Source: Clostridiales bacterium
Lineage (GTDB): Bacteria > Bacillota > Clostridia > Peptostreptococcales > Anaerovoracaceae
Assembly: GCA_022773945.1 (NCBI GenBank)
Contig: JALFNS010000003.1
Coordinates: forward strand, 1-54,580
Direction: 5' to 3'
Length of the DNA: 54,580 nucleotides
Shown: positions 25,459-32,825 of the stretch, piece after piece
Layout of the letters: every line of letters begins with the position of its first letter
Position numbering within the stretch: the first letter of the stretch is position 1
Made by a program: the position numbers and the translations under genes
The notes under the pieces: model-generated
Database searches by the model: none
What the model saw: the letters and a program-made list of their open reading frames with translations, nothing else
Told to the model about the DNA's origin: nothing

Positions 25459-26174
25459 GGCTTTTTTAAGACAATTTCTACTGGGCTGTCCGCAGCCAGA
25501 CCGTCCTCGGTGACTGTTGAATCAAAGGCCAGGAGCTGCACTCCTGCTTCTGCGCATTCTCTCATTGCCTTTGCGAAATCGGGATGCATCTCTTCGTTGG
25601 GTCTGAATGTCTTCACGCCCTTCATCTGTATGAGAAACACCGCAAAAGCCTCATAGCCCTCCTCCAGAGCTTTCACGAGTTCATTAAGATGCTTGACTCC
25701 CCGCACCGTAGGCGCATCGGGAAAGAGAGCTTCCCCCTCATTCTCCAGAGTGACTCCCTTAACCTCCACGAAAGCCTTCTTCTCCTCCGACTCGACGTAG
25801 AAATCGAATCTGGAATTTCCAAAGGTCTTCTCTGCCTTTATTGCCGTCAGCTCACCCATGCCGGGAAGTCTGATAACGCCGGATTCCAGAGCCTCCCCCA
25901 CCACGTGGTTCGGTGCCTGGGAATCCATGTTTATCCTGATGATACCTCTGTCAGTAACCTTGTCAACAGCCACCAGAGAGTATCTGTACTTCCTGCTGCC
26001 CATTCGTCCCTCGAAATCCTCAAGATATACCTTCGCCCCCGGAACCAGAAACTCCCGGCACCTGCCCGTGTTCTTGACATGAACTTTCTCTTCCTTATTA
26101 TTAATAACAACGCGGGCTACAAATCTGTTCTCCCTCACGACGAACCTGCCCGATGTAACTTTCTCGTAATGCAT
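25446..26174 (-). CDS. sfsA: SfsA family protein
   Basis: Protein of 242 residues of the SfsA family, historically named sugar fermentation stimulation and now usually annotated as a DNA/RNA nuclease with an OB-fold N-terminus and a nuclease-like core. Characteristic motifs are KVHVKNTGRCREFLVPGAKVYLE, SRFDFYVES, FVEVKGVTLE and FPDAPTVRGVKHLNEL. The E-V-K in FVEVKG and the D in RFDFY fit a PD-(D/E)XK-like active site. The ATG at 26174 follows GAGGAAGAC. It is divergent from the sigma-54 activator gene. Its biological role is not established. Confidence 0.92.
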   Translation of the reverse strand: MHYEKVTSGRFVVRENRFVARVVINNKEEKVHVKNTGRCREFLVPGAKVYLEDFEGRMGSRKYRYSLVAVDKVTDRGIIRINMDSQAPNHVVGEALESGVIRLPGMGELTAIKAEKTFGNSRFDFYVESEEKKAFVEVKGVTLENEGEALFPDAPTVRGVKHLNELVKALEEGYEAFAVFLIQMKGVKTFRPNEEMHPDFAKAMRECAEAGVQLLAFDSTVTEDGLAADSPVEIVLKKPCIP

Positions 26175-26251
26175 GTCTTCCTCAACCTTTCTCGTGATAT
26201 TATATACTATTCTGTGATATAATTCATGATAAAGGAGACAGGAATACAGCT

Positions 26252-27634
26252 ATGAAATACAATGTGCCGGAAACCATCAGAATGGATGAGCTTCTCCCCA
26301 TTCTCGACGGTATAAGTGATGCCGTATTTATCGATGACGCCCGGGGTATCTGCAGGTGGTGCAACGGACCCTGTGAGGAAATGTACAAGATCAACCTGGA
26401 GGATATCGAAGGTCGCAGCGTCGACGACCTGGAGAAGGAAGGAATCTTCACGCCTTCTGTTACACGTCGCGTCCTTCAGGAAAAGCGTGAAATCACAATA
26501 ATCCATGAGAACCGCCTGGGAAGAAAGCTTCTCACCACGGGAACTCCCCTCTTCGACGGCTCCCGTCTCACCATGGTTATAACCACATCCAGGGATATAA
26601 CACGCATATCCGAAACGGGAAGCGACCCTGATGAGGCGGCACGTCTTCTCCTTCCCGGCAACAGAAGCTATACAGATTCCGCGTACATAGCCGGCGGCAT
26701 CGTAGCCAAAAGCCAGCCCATGAAGAACGTTATGGCTCTGGCCAAGAAACTGGCCGCCGTCAACTCCACGGTCCTCATCACCGGAGAATCGGGAGTGGGC
26801 AAAGGCCTCATCGCCAAAACTCTCCATGAGGAAGGTGTGCGCTACAAAGGCCCCTTCGTCACAGTCAACTGCGGAGCAATCCCTGAGAATCTCATAGAAT
26901 CCGAGCTCTTCGGCTATGTGGCCGGAGCTTTCACAGGTTCCCGTGCCGGAGGCAAGAAAGGATTCTTCGAGGCGGCCCAGAGCGGCACAATCTTTCTGGA
27001 TGAAATATCCGAGCTACCCCTGAACCTGCAGGTTAAGCTCCTCCAGGTAATACAGGAGAGGTCCATAACTCCCGTAGGTGCAGTGAAGTCCATTCCTGTC
27101 GATGTACGAATCGTATCGGCAACCAACAGAAATCTGGAATCTCTCGTTAAAGAGGGCAAGTTCAGAGAGGATCTCTACTACAGGCTGAACGTAGTGCCTA
27201 TTAACGTTCCTCCTCTGAGAGAGCGTCCCGAGGACATCCTGCCGCTCATTCACATGTACCTGTCCCGCTTCAACGAAAGCCTGGGAGAAAACAAGACCAT
27301 AAGCTCCGCCGCCCTGTCAATACTCATCAAGTATCCCTGGCCGGGCAACATACGTGAGCTGCAGAATATAGTGGAGCGCCTGATAATCACATCCTCCACA
27401 GACGTTATAGGCGAAGAGGATATATTCATATTCATCAAGGAGGGCGCCGAGAGCACACCTTCGGTTCTCGACGACTTTTCTCTGGCTTCCGCACTGGAGA
27501 AGGCAGAGAAGAGGATTCTGGAGCAGGCTCTGGAAACCTGCGGTTCCACGAGAGCCATGGCACGTGTTCTCAAGGTGAGCCAGCCCACAATCGTGCGCAA
27601 ACTCCACAAGTACGGCCTTGCCGGTGATTCATAA
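26252..27634 (+). CDS. Sigma-54-dependent activator, PAS-AAA+-Fis
   Basis: Enhancer-binding transcription activator of 460 residues. An N-terminal PAS sensor (about 10-120) is followed by the AAA+ domain: Walker A GESGVGK (178-184), the sigma-54 contact loop GAFTGS (225-230, Ser instead of the usual final Ala), Walker B FLDEI (248-252) and RLNVVPINVPPLRERPEDI. A Fis-type helix-turn-helix closes the protein (CGSTRAMARVLKVSQPTIVRKLH). No receiver domain is present, so activity is probably set by a ligand or redox state sensed by PAS. It sits directly upstream of a perfect -24/-12 promoter with nearby palindromes, so the aldehyde dehydrogenase/aminotransferase operon is its likely target. Confidence 0.95.
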   Translation: MKYNVPETIRMDELLPILDGISDAVFIDDARGICRWCNGPCEEMYKINLEDIEGRSVDDLEKEGIFTPSVTRRVLQEKREITIIHENRLGRKLLTTGTPLFDGSRLTMVITTSRDITRISETGSDPDEAARLLLPGNRSYTDSAYIAGGIVAKSQPMKNVMALAKKLAAVNSTVLITGESGVGKGLIAKTLHEEGVRYKGPFVTVNCGAIPENLIESELFGYVAGAFTGSRAGGKKGFFEAAQSGTIFLDEISELPLNLQVKLLQVIQERSITPVGAVKSIPVDVRIVSATNRNLESLVKEGKFREDLYYRLNVVPINVPPLRERPEDILPLIHMYLSRFNESLGENKTISSAALSILIKYPWPGNIRELQNIVERLIITSSTDVIGEEDIFIFIKEGAESTPSVLDDFSLASALEKAEKRILEQALETCGSTRAMARVLKVSQPTIVRKLHKYGLAGDS

Positions 27635-27635
27635 C

Positions 27636-27650
27636 TGTATCAGCGATACA
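27636..27650 (+). promoter_or_regulatory. Putative activator-binding palindrome (UAS 1)
   Basis: TGTATC-AGC-GATACA, a perfect 6-bp dyad two bases after the activator gene's stop and about 250 bp before the -24/-12 promoter, in the range used by sigma-54 enhancers. Its TGATACA/TGTATCA core recurs in the second palindrome. Confidence 0.7.
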
Positions 27651-27661
27651 TTGATGAATCG

Positions 27662-27684
27662 CAAGGCCTCTGACCTTGATTTTT
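27662..27684 (+). terminator. Weak terminator of the sigma-54 activator gene
   Basis: CAAGG and CCTTG form a 5-bp stem around CCTCTGA, followed by ATTTTT. Short stem, so termination may be partial. Confidence 0.4.
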
Positions 27685-27720
27685 CAAGACTTCGGACCAA
27701 ATCTCAACCTCCGACGGTTT

Positions 27721-27744
27721 TGCTGATACAATTTTGTATCAGCA
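27721..27744 (+). promoter_or_regulatory. Putative activator-binding palindrome (UAS 2), possibly also a terminator
   Basis: TGCTGATACAA and TTGTATCAGCA form a perfect 11-bp dyad with a 2-base centre. The shared TGATACA/TGTATCA core with UAS 1 indicates one DNA-binding protein. T-rich sequence follows, so the transcript could also form a terminator-like hairpin. Confidence 0.7.
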
Positions 27745-27781
27745 TTTATTTTTTTAACCGGCCGGTTTCTCTCGTTCTTTG

Positions 27782-27793
27782 ATTGTATACAAT
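27782..27793. promoter_or_regulatory. Palindrome ATTGTATACAAT, possible GntR-type operator or third UAS
   Basis: Perfect 12-bp palindrome between UAS 2 and the -24/-12 promoter. TTGTATACAA resembles operators of FadR-subfamily GntR regulators; the same 10-mer occurs at 20347-20356. It may alternatively be a degenerate activator site. Confidence 0.4.
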
Positions 27794-27882
27794 ATTCTTT
27801 CGCCGGAGGCGAGGGCTGAAGCCTTTGCAAATACTAAATTTCGCAGAAATTCACCTGCTGCTCCGACAGGAATCCCCCTGTT

Positions 27883-27898
27883 TGGCACGAGGGTTGCA
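27883..27898 (+). promoter_or_regulatory. Sigma-54 (-24/-12) promoter
   Basis: TGGCACGAGGGTTGCA matches the RpoN consensus TGGCAC-N5-TTGCA exactly, with GG and GC ten bases apart. Predicted start near 27909, 67 bases before the aldehyde dehydrogenase ATG. Confidence 0.92.
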
Positions 27899-27975
27899 TT
27901 TAATAGGTGTGGACTCGGTTGGGGTTCACTTAAACAGTTAACCAAATAAGTTATTTATAAAGGAGGACTTTAAAA

Positions 27976-29403
27976 ATGGCAGATTTTAATGCACAGGAAT
28001 ATGTAGCAGGATTAGTTGAGAAGGCAAGAGCCGCTCAGAAAATCGCTGAAGGCTTCACTCAGGAAGATTGCGACCTGATGACAGCTGCAGTAACTTATGA
28101 ACTGACTAAGCCTGAGAACATCAAGATGTTCGCTGAGATGCTGGTAGAAGAATCCGGCATGGGAATTCCTGCAGACAAGGAATCAAAGATCATCGGTAAG
28201 GTTTGGGGTTCATACCTCCAGATGAAGGACGAGAAGACTGTCGGCATGGTAAGCGACAACAAGGAAACAGGAATGCAGGCTTATGCTAAGCCAATGGGTG
28301 TTGTTGCCGGAATCATGCCTGTAACTAACGGAGAAGCTACTCCTATCGTTAAGTCAAACATGGCTCTGAAGACAAGAAACGCTATCATTCTCGCACCACA
28401 CCCTAAGTGCAAGAAGCTCAACGTTGTTATCGTTGACAAGATCAGAGCAGTCCTGAAGAAGCTGGGATATCCTGAAGATTTGGTACAGACTTGTGCTCCT
28501 GAAGCTGTTAAGCTCGAGACTTCACAGCAGCTCATGAAGCAGTGTGACTTCATCCTGGCAACAGGCGGCGAAGCACTGGTTGAGACAGCTTACTCCTCCG
28601 GAACTCCTGCTATCGGCGTTGGCGTAGGTAACTGCGTATCCATCGTAACAGGCAAGACTCCTATGAAGCAGGTTGCAGAGCTCATCGTTAAGTCAAAGAA
28701 GTTCGATAACGCTACTTCATGCTCAACAGAGAACAACATCATCGTATTCGAAGACTGCTATGAAGAGTTCGTTAAGGAAATGGAAGCTCACGGCGCTTAC
28801 ATGTGCAGAGAGGGTTCAGAAGACAAGAAGAAGCTGCAGGTTGCTATGTGGCCGAACACTCCTAACGATCACGTGCTCAACAGAGCTATCGTAGCTCAGA
28901 ACGCTGAGAAGATTGCTGAGATCGCAGGAATCGACGTTCCTAAGGGAACTGTAGTACTCATGGCTGAAGAAGACGGCGCAAGCCTCGAGCACCCATTCGG
29001 CGGCGAGAAGCTTTCACCGGTATCCGGAATCCAGAAGGCTAAGGATCTGGACGAGGCTATCGAGAAGATGATGGCTTGCCTCGAGTATCAGGGCAAAGGC
29101 CACAGCTGCGGTATCCACACTAACGACGATGCAGATGTAGCTAAGCTGGCTTCAGTTGCTCCTGTAACCAAGTGCGTTGTTAACCAGGCACAGTGCCTCG
29201 TTAACTCCGGTGGATGGACTTGCGGATTCCCTGTATCCATGACATTAGGATGCGGTACTTGGGGCGGCAACAGTGTATCCCACAACGCTACATTCAAGGA
29301 TCTCCTCAACTACACTTACGTATCAAGAGAGATTCCTAACTGGAAGCCTGAGAAGGTTGAAGACTTTATCGATGCATCAGTAATCGCTAAGGTTGACGCA
29401 TAA
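27976..29403 (+). CDS. CoA-acylating aldehyde dehydrogenase
   Basis: Protein of 475 residues of the short CoA-acylating aldehyde dehydrogenase group (oxidises an aldehyde to acyl-CoA with NAD(P)+, or the reverse). Catalytic cysteine is C249 in NATSCSTENN; nucleotide-binding segments MPVTNGEATPIVK and ATGGEALVETAYSSGTPAIGVG are present. Relatives include succinate-semialdehyde, sulfoacetaldehyde and acetaldehyde dehydrogenases; the substrate cannot be set from sequence. It lacks the N-terminal targeting extension of microcompartment enzymes, and no shell genes are near. AAAGGAGGAC precedes the ATG. It is the first gene after the sigma-54 promoter and is paired with an aminotransferase 31 bases later, so its aldehyde probably comes from an omega-amino acid. 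Codons are strongly biased (GTT, GCT, ATC, AAG), implying high expression. Confidence 0.9.
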   Translation: MADFNAQEYVAGLVEKARAAQKIAEGFTQEDCDLMTAAVTYELTKPENIKMFAEMLVEESGMGIPADKESKIIGKVWGSYLQMKDEKTVGMVSDNKETGMQAYAKPMGVVAGIMPVTNGEATPIVKSNMALKTRNAIILAPHPKCKKLNVVIVDKIRAVLKKLGYPEDLVQTCAPEAVKLETSQQLMKQCDFILATGGEALVETAYSSGTPAIGVGVGNCVSIVTGKTPMKQVAELIVKSKKFDNATSCSTENNIIVFEDCYEEFVKEMEAHGAYMCREGSEDKKKLQVAMWPNTPNDHVLNRAIVAQNAEKIAEIAGIDVPKGTVVLMAEEDGASLEHPFGGEKLSPVSGIQKAKDLDEAIEKMMACLEYQGKGHSCGIHTNDDADVAKLASVAPVTKCVVNQAQCLVNSGGWTCGFPVSMTLGCGTWGGNSVSHNATFKDLLNYTYVSREIPNWKPEKVEDFIDASVIAKVDA

Positions 29404-29434
29404 GTTATATTAGGACTTTTAAGGAGATAATACA

Positions 29435-30760
29435 ATGTCAGCAATCAAAGATAAGGATTTAAAATATAATCTTCACTCCTGGTCAGCTCAGGGCGGACTG
29501 GATCCAATCGTTGTAACCAAGGCAGAAGGAATTTACTTCTGGGATGAGAACGGCAAGAAGTATGCAGACATGTCCTCACAGCTGGTTAACTCCAACCTGG
29601 GACACGGCAACAAGGCTATCGTTGATGCTATCATCGAACAGGCTCAGAAGATTCCGTTCATGGGACCGGCTTTCGCTATGGACTGCAGATCAGACGCTGC
29701 TGAAGCTGTTGTTAAGGCTACAGGCTTCGCAGACGGCGCTAAGGTATTCTTCACAAACGCAGGTGCAGAGTCCAACGAGAACGCCATCAAGATCGCTCGT
29801 CAGTACACAGGCAAGCAGAAGATTTTCTCACAGTACAGATGCTATCACGGTTCATCCGCCGGTGCAGGAATGCTCACAGGTGAACCTAGACACTTCTTCA
29901 ACGAGCCGGGCGGCCCGGGATTCGTTAAGTATGACGGACCTTATGCTTACAGAGCACCTAAGGCATGCAGCTTCAAGAACGACGACGAAGTAGCTGATTT
30001 CTATCTCGAGCTTCTGGAAAACCAGATTCTCTATGAGGGACCTGAACAGATCGCAGCTATCTGGCTTGAATCAGTAGTTGGTTCAAACGGCGTTCTCATC
30101 GCTCCTGTTAAGTGGTATCAGGGCGTTAGAGCTCTCTGCGACAAGTACGACATCCTCATGGTAGCAGACGAAGTAATGGCCGGCTGGTACAGAACAGGTA
30201 AGTGCTTCGCATTCCAGAACTTCGGATATGAACCTGACATGATCACTTTCGCTAAGGGCGTAACCTGCGGTTATGTTCCTCTCGGCGGCGTTGTTGTACA
30301 GGCTCCTATAGCTAAGTTCTTCGACGACACTTCAATGGGTTGCGGACTTACTTACTCAGCTCATCCGATGGGATGCGCAGCTGCAGTAGCTACTATCCAG
30401 GAGTACAAGAACCAGGATATAGAAGGAAAGATTGCTGTTACAGGCAAAATCCTGGCAGACACTCTCGACAGCTTCGTTGACAAGCACCCTTGCGTAGGAC
30501 AGGTAAGACACATAGGTCTCTTCTCAGCTATCGAGCTTGTTAAGGACAAGGAAACAAGAGAGCCGCTGGTACCGTTCGGTAAGGATCCTGAAGGCATCAT
30601 GCCTAAGATCATCGGCATGCTCAAGGCTGACGGTTTCTGGACATACTCACACGAGAATATGTTCGTAGTAACTCCGCCGCTCATCATCACTCCTGAGCAG
30701 CTGGAAGAAGAGCTGGCTAAGGTTGATAAGGTTCTCGATTCAGTAGATAAGATGATCTAA
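29435..30760 (+). CDS. Class III omega-aminotransferase (taurine/beta-alanine/GABA type)
   Basis: PLP-dependent aminotransferase of 441 residues. Schiff-base lysine is K274 (TFAKGVTCGYVPLGG), with D245 in VADEVMAG and the phosphate-binding TNAGAESNENAI. It moves an amino group from a terminal amine such as taurine, beta-alanine, GABA or 5-aminovalerate to a 2-oxoacid, producing a semialdehyde. The N-terminal LHSWSAQGGLDPI recalls taurine:2-oxoglutarate and related omega-amino-acid enzymes, a resemblance from memory only. Together with the upstream acylating dehydrogenase it would convert an omega-amino acid to an acyl-CoA. AAGGAGAT precedes the ATG. The operon ends in a strong terminator. Confidence 0.9.
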   Translation: MSAIKDKDLKYNLHSWSAQGGLDPIVVTKAEGIYFWDENGKKYADMSSQLVNSNLGHGNKAIVDAIIEQAQKIPFMGPAFAMDCRSDAAEAVVKATGFADGAKVFFTNAGAESNENAIKIARQYTGKQKIFSQYRCYHGSSAGAGMLTGEPRHFFNEPGGPGFVKYDGPYAYRAPKACSFKNDDEVADFYLELLENQILYEGPEQIAAIWLESVVGSNGVLIAPVKWYQGVRALCDKYDILMVADEVMAGWYRTGKCFAFQNFGYEPDMITFAKGVTCGYVPLGGVVVQAPIAKFFDDTSMGCGLTYSAHPMGCAAAVATIQEYKNQDIEGKIAVTGKILADTLDSFVDKHPCVGQVRHIGLFSAIELVKDKETREPLVPFGKDPEGIMPKIIGMLKADGFWTYSHENMFVVTPPLIITPEQLEEELAKVDKVLDSVDKMI

Positions 30761-30791
30761 TCATCCTGAAGACAGGTTATTTGAGACTTGA

Positions 30792-30821
30792 AGAGGCACC
30801 GCTTGAGCGGTGCCTCTTTTT
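30792..30821 (+). terminator. Terminator of the aldehyde dehydrogenase-aminotransferase operon
   Basis: AGAGGCACCGC, loop TTGA, GCGGTGCCTCT: an 11-bp perfect stem followed by TTTT. Weaker on the minus strand (two T only) for the convergent AlbA_2 gene. Confidence 0.92.
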
Positions 30822-30833
30822 ATGGTTGCGTTA

Positions 30834-32297
30834 TTACTTTGCCGAATAAAACTTCTGGTTTTTGCTCTTCGGATGCTCCGGTATTGTCAGTAAGAGCCGG
30901 TTTGATTTAACAAGAGGATCGATATATTTCTTCGTTACATAATAAATAGTTTTTAAGCCGAGATATTCAGCTATTTCTCCTCTGGATTTAGGTTCCCTGC
31001 AAAATTCTATCAGATCTGTTACTGCACTGCACTCTGATTTGCCGCCGAACCCATACTTAACAGCTACTTCCTTTGCTGATTGATTCTTAAGTATTACCAC
31101 AAATTCATTTCTTCCGTTCTTAAATACCGGCTCCGGCAGGCCATATTCTTTCATTGCCAGTCTGATTGTCGGTATCCCCGAGTATCTGTTCTCCGCCTCT
31201 GTCTGCGACTCTGCAATCAGTGCCAGGGCAGGATTGCGGAGATCCGGTTTGGAATATCCAAGTTGCTCAACAGTCATTCTGCCGTAAAGACTCCCCGGGC
31301 TATGTATTTCCAGACGGTCTGCATAGAATATAATCTGCACCGGTGTTCCTTCAGTGAAATGACTATAGTCGCGATGAATCAGAGCATTAAGTACAGCTTC
31401 TCTGATAGCTTTTATCGGATACTCTGTCCTGTCGACTCTCTTCCCTGTATTCTTGTCTATTATGGTTGCGACCTTCATATTTCTCATGCAGAAGGCTAAA
31501 GCACCATTCATCATTTCTGCTAACGTTCCCTCAATTCGTTTGTTATCGATGAACCGGGCATCATTTTCATCAACTTCACCGATTTCAAACCCCGGTACAC
31601 GCACTGCAGTAATTGCCATTTGCGGCAGGTAGCCTTGCGGATAAACACAGAAATTCATTACAGCAGCAACTGTCGGCTTGCCCTCGCGAGTTATATTAAG
31701 CATTTCCTCCTGCAGATTTCTCGGTAGCTTGGCGAACTCAGGTTTATCGCTCTGTTGCTTTTCAATAAACTCATTAATTTTATTACTGTCAAGGCTTCGC
31801 ATTGTAGCCCTTTCGACAACGCGTTCATCATCATGGGCATGCTTTCTGAAAGCCTCGAAGCTATACAGCTCGTAATCTGTCATGGGAAGATCTGCATCCC
31901 CCACTCTGACAAACGAGCCTCTCAATTTACCGGCACCGGTGTAATAGCAAGGTCTCTCAGACAAATCAATCCCCGGAATTTCAGCCGAACAGATAGTGCA
32001 CCCCTTATATTCAGCAGTTGTGAACACGGCTCTGACAGGAGGCATCATCTGATTGCATTGCTCAGTCACTTTTTTCTGAAGATCCTGCACATCATATACA
32101 TTGCACGGAACAAAGCCCTCCTTTTCATTAATCCCGAAGACTATTGTTCCGCCCATATCCTGATTGGAAAAACCGGATAAAGTACCGTACAACTTCTGTG
32201 GACATCCGCCCTCCGCCGTCTTCAACTCTATCGTCTGCTCCTCTGCCTTGTTAGCACAAATTCGATCAGCTAAAGCCAACAATTCTTCTTTTGTCAT
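30834..32297 (-). CDS. AlbA_2 (Schlafen-like) domain transcriptional regulator/ATPase
   Basis: Protein of 487 residues. The N-terminal AlbA_2 domain (about 10-130: IELKTAEGG, GTLSGFSNQDMGGTIVFGI, GSFVRVGDADLPM) is followed by an ATP-binding HATPase_c_4-like region (YPIKAIREAVLNALIHRDYS, GTPVQIIFYADRLEIHSPGSLYG, RNPALA) and a C-terminal winged helix (FCREPKSRGEIAEYLGLKTIYYVTKKYIDPLV). Such proteins are annotated as putative regulators; some occur with defence or stress genes. The ATG at 32297 is chosen because GGAGG lies eight bases before it. Three spaced repeats overlap its promoter, suggesting autoregulation. It has no operon partner. Confidence 0.85.
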   Translation of the reverse strand: MTKEELLALADRICANKAEEQTIELKTAEGGCPQKLYGTLSGFSNQDMGGTIVFGINEKEGFVPCNVYDVQDLQKKVTEQCNQMMPPVRAVFTTAEYKGCTICSAEIPGIDLSERPCYYTGAGKLRGSFVRVGDADLPMTDYELYSFEAFRKHAHDDERVVERATMRSLDSNKINEFIEKQQSDKPEFAKLPRNLQEEMLNITREGKPTVAAVMNFCVYPQGYLPQMAITAVRVPGFEIGEVDENDARFIDNKRIEGTLAEMMNGALAFCMRNMKVATIIDKNTGKRVDRTEYPIKAIREAVLNALIHRDYSHFTEGTPVQIIFYADRLEIHSPGSLYGRMTVEQLGYSKPDLRNPALALIAESQTEAENRYSGIPTIRLAMKEYGLPEPVFKNGRNEFVVILKNQSAKEVAVKYGFGGKSECSAVTDLIEFCREPKSRGEIAEYLGLKTIYYVTKKYIDPLVKSNRLLLTIPEHPKSKNQKFYSAK

Positions 32298-32326
32298 CTC
32301 ACCGACCTCCATAGTTTTATAGAATT

Positions 32327-32355
32327 ATTATAAAACATTTAGTTAATTCCGGCAA
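32327..32355 (-). promoter_or_regulatory. Promoter of the AlbA_2 regulator gene
   Basis: On the minus strand TTGCCG (32350-32355), a 17-base spacer and TATAAT (32327-32332), 30 bases before the start codon. Confidence 0.7.
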
Positions 32356-32400
32356 GATTTAGTTTATTTTCGTAAATTAGCAAAGTGCATTTAGTTTATT
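32337..32400 (-). repeat. Three spaced direct repeats over the AlbA_2 promoter
   Basis: On the minus strand AATAAACTAAAT (32389-32400), AATAAACTAAAT (32357-32368) and AATTAACTAAAT (32337-32348). Start-to-start distances are 32 and 20 bases, close to three and two helical turns. One copy lies in the promoter spacer and one just upstream of the -35, as an operator would. Confidence 0.6.
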
Positions 32401-32584
32401 TCTACAACAATTACCAGACCCGCTACAAACAAGCTTGCTCTCCACGCAGCATATATAACAATAGTAAAAACACTGCTTAAAGCCTCCAATTTGTATATGC
32501 ACCCAAGGATATATATGGATTGAATACATCCTGGACAAAACGACATATGAATGTGATTGATAATAGGAACATCACTTTCTTCAT
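32391..32584 (-). pseudogene. Deletion remnant of a 141-residue membrane protein gene
   Basis: The minus strand encodes FICRFVQDVFNPYIS, matching FICRFVQDLFNPYVS of the intact gene at 35422-35847. After TNW it jumps, in another frame, to LEALSSVFTIVIYAAWRASL, matching LESVSGIISIVICAVWRISL near that gene's C-terminus. About 58 internal codons are missing. The junction falls at TTGGAG, and related TTGG(G)A/TTGGAG sequences flank the corresponding segment in the intact copy, so deletion between short repeats is likely. The first part begins at an ATG (32584) and stops after NWRL. Confidence 0.85.
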
Positions 32585-32589
32585 CGTCA

Positions 32590-32787
32590 TTATAAATACT
32601 TGTTCAGAATTGATACTATACAAGCAATGTCAACCATAACAAATAAAGATTTAATCAGCAATGCTACAACTGCATATTGTTCTTCGTCACGGGCGAACAC
32701 ATAGGAATTTGTAAGAATCAAATAGGCTCCAATTGACGCAATTACTACAAATGCGATTAATACGGTAATCTTTTTATAAGTCTTCAT
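32590..32787 (-). CDS. Small two-helix membrane protein, unknown
   Basis: Protein of 65 residues with two hydrophobic segments (about 8-26 and 40-62) separated by a charged turn ARDEEQ. No family recognised. AGGAGG stands ten bases before the ATG, so it is probably translated. It follows the secreted protein gene at 32826-33560 by 38 bases, and the pseudogene overlaps its stop. It belongs to the island of paired secreted and membrane proteins; an immunity or accessory role is only conjecture. Confidence 0.7.
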   Translation of the reverse strand: MKTYKKITVLIAFVVIASIGAYLILTNSYVFARDEEQYAVVALLIKSLFVMVDIACIVSILNKYL

Positions 32788-32825
32788 AATTGAAGGTTCC
32801 TCCTAAATAACATGCATCCAAAATA

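Noticed and set aside
27976-30760. Bacterial microcompartment operon
   Set aside because: An acylating aldehyde dehydrogenase can belong to one, but there is no encapsulation peptide and no shell protein gene in the window.
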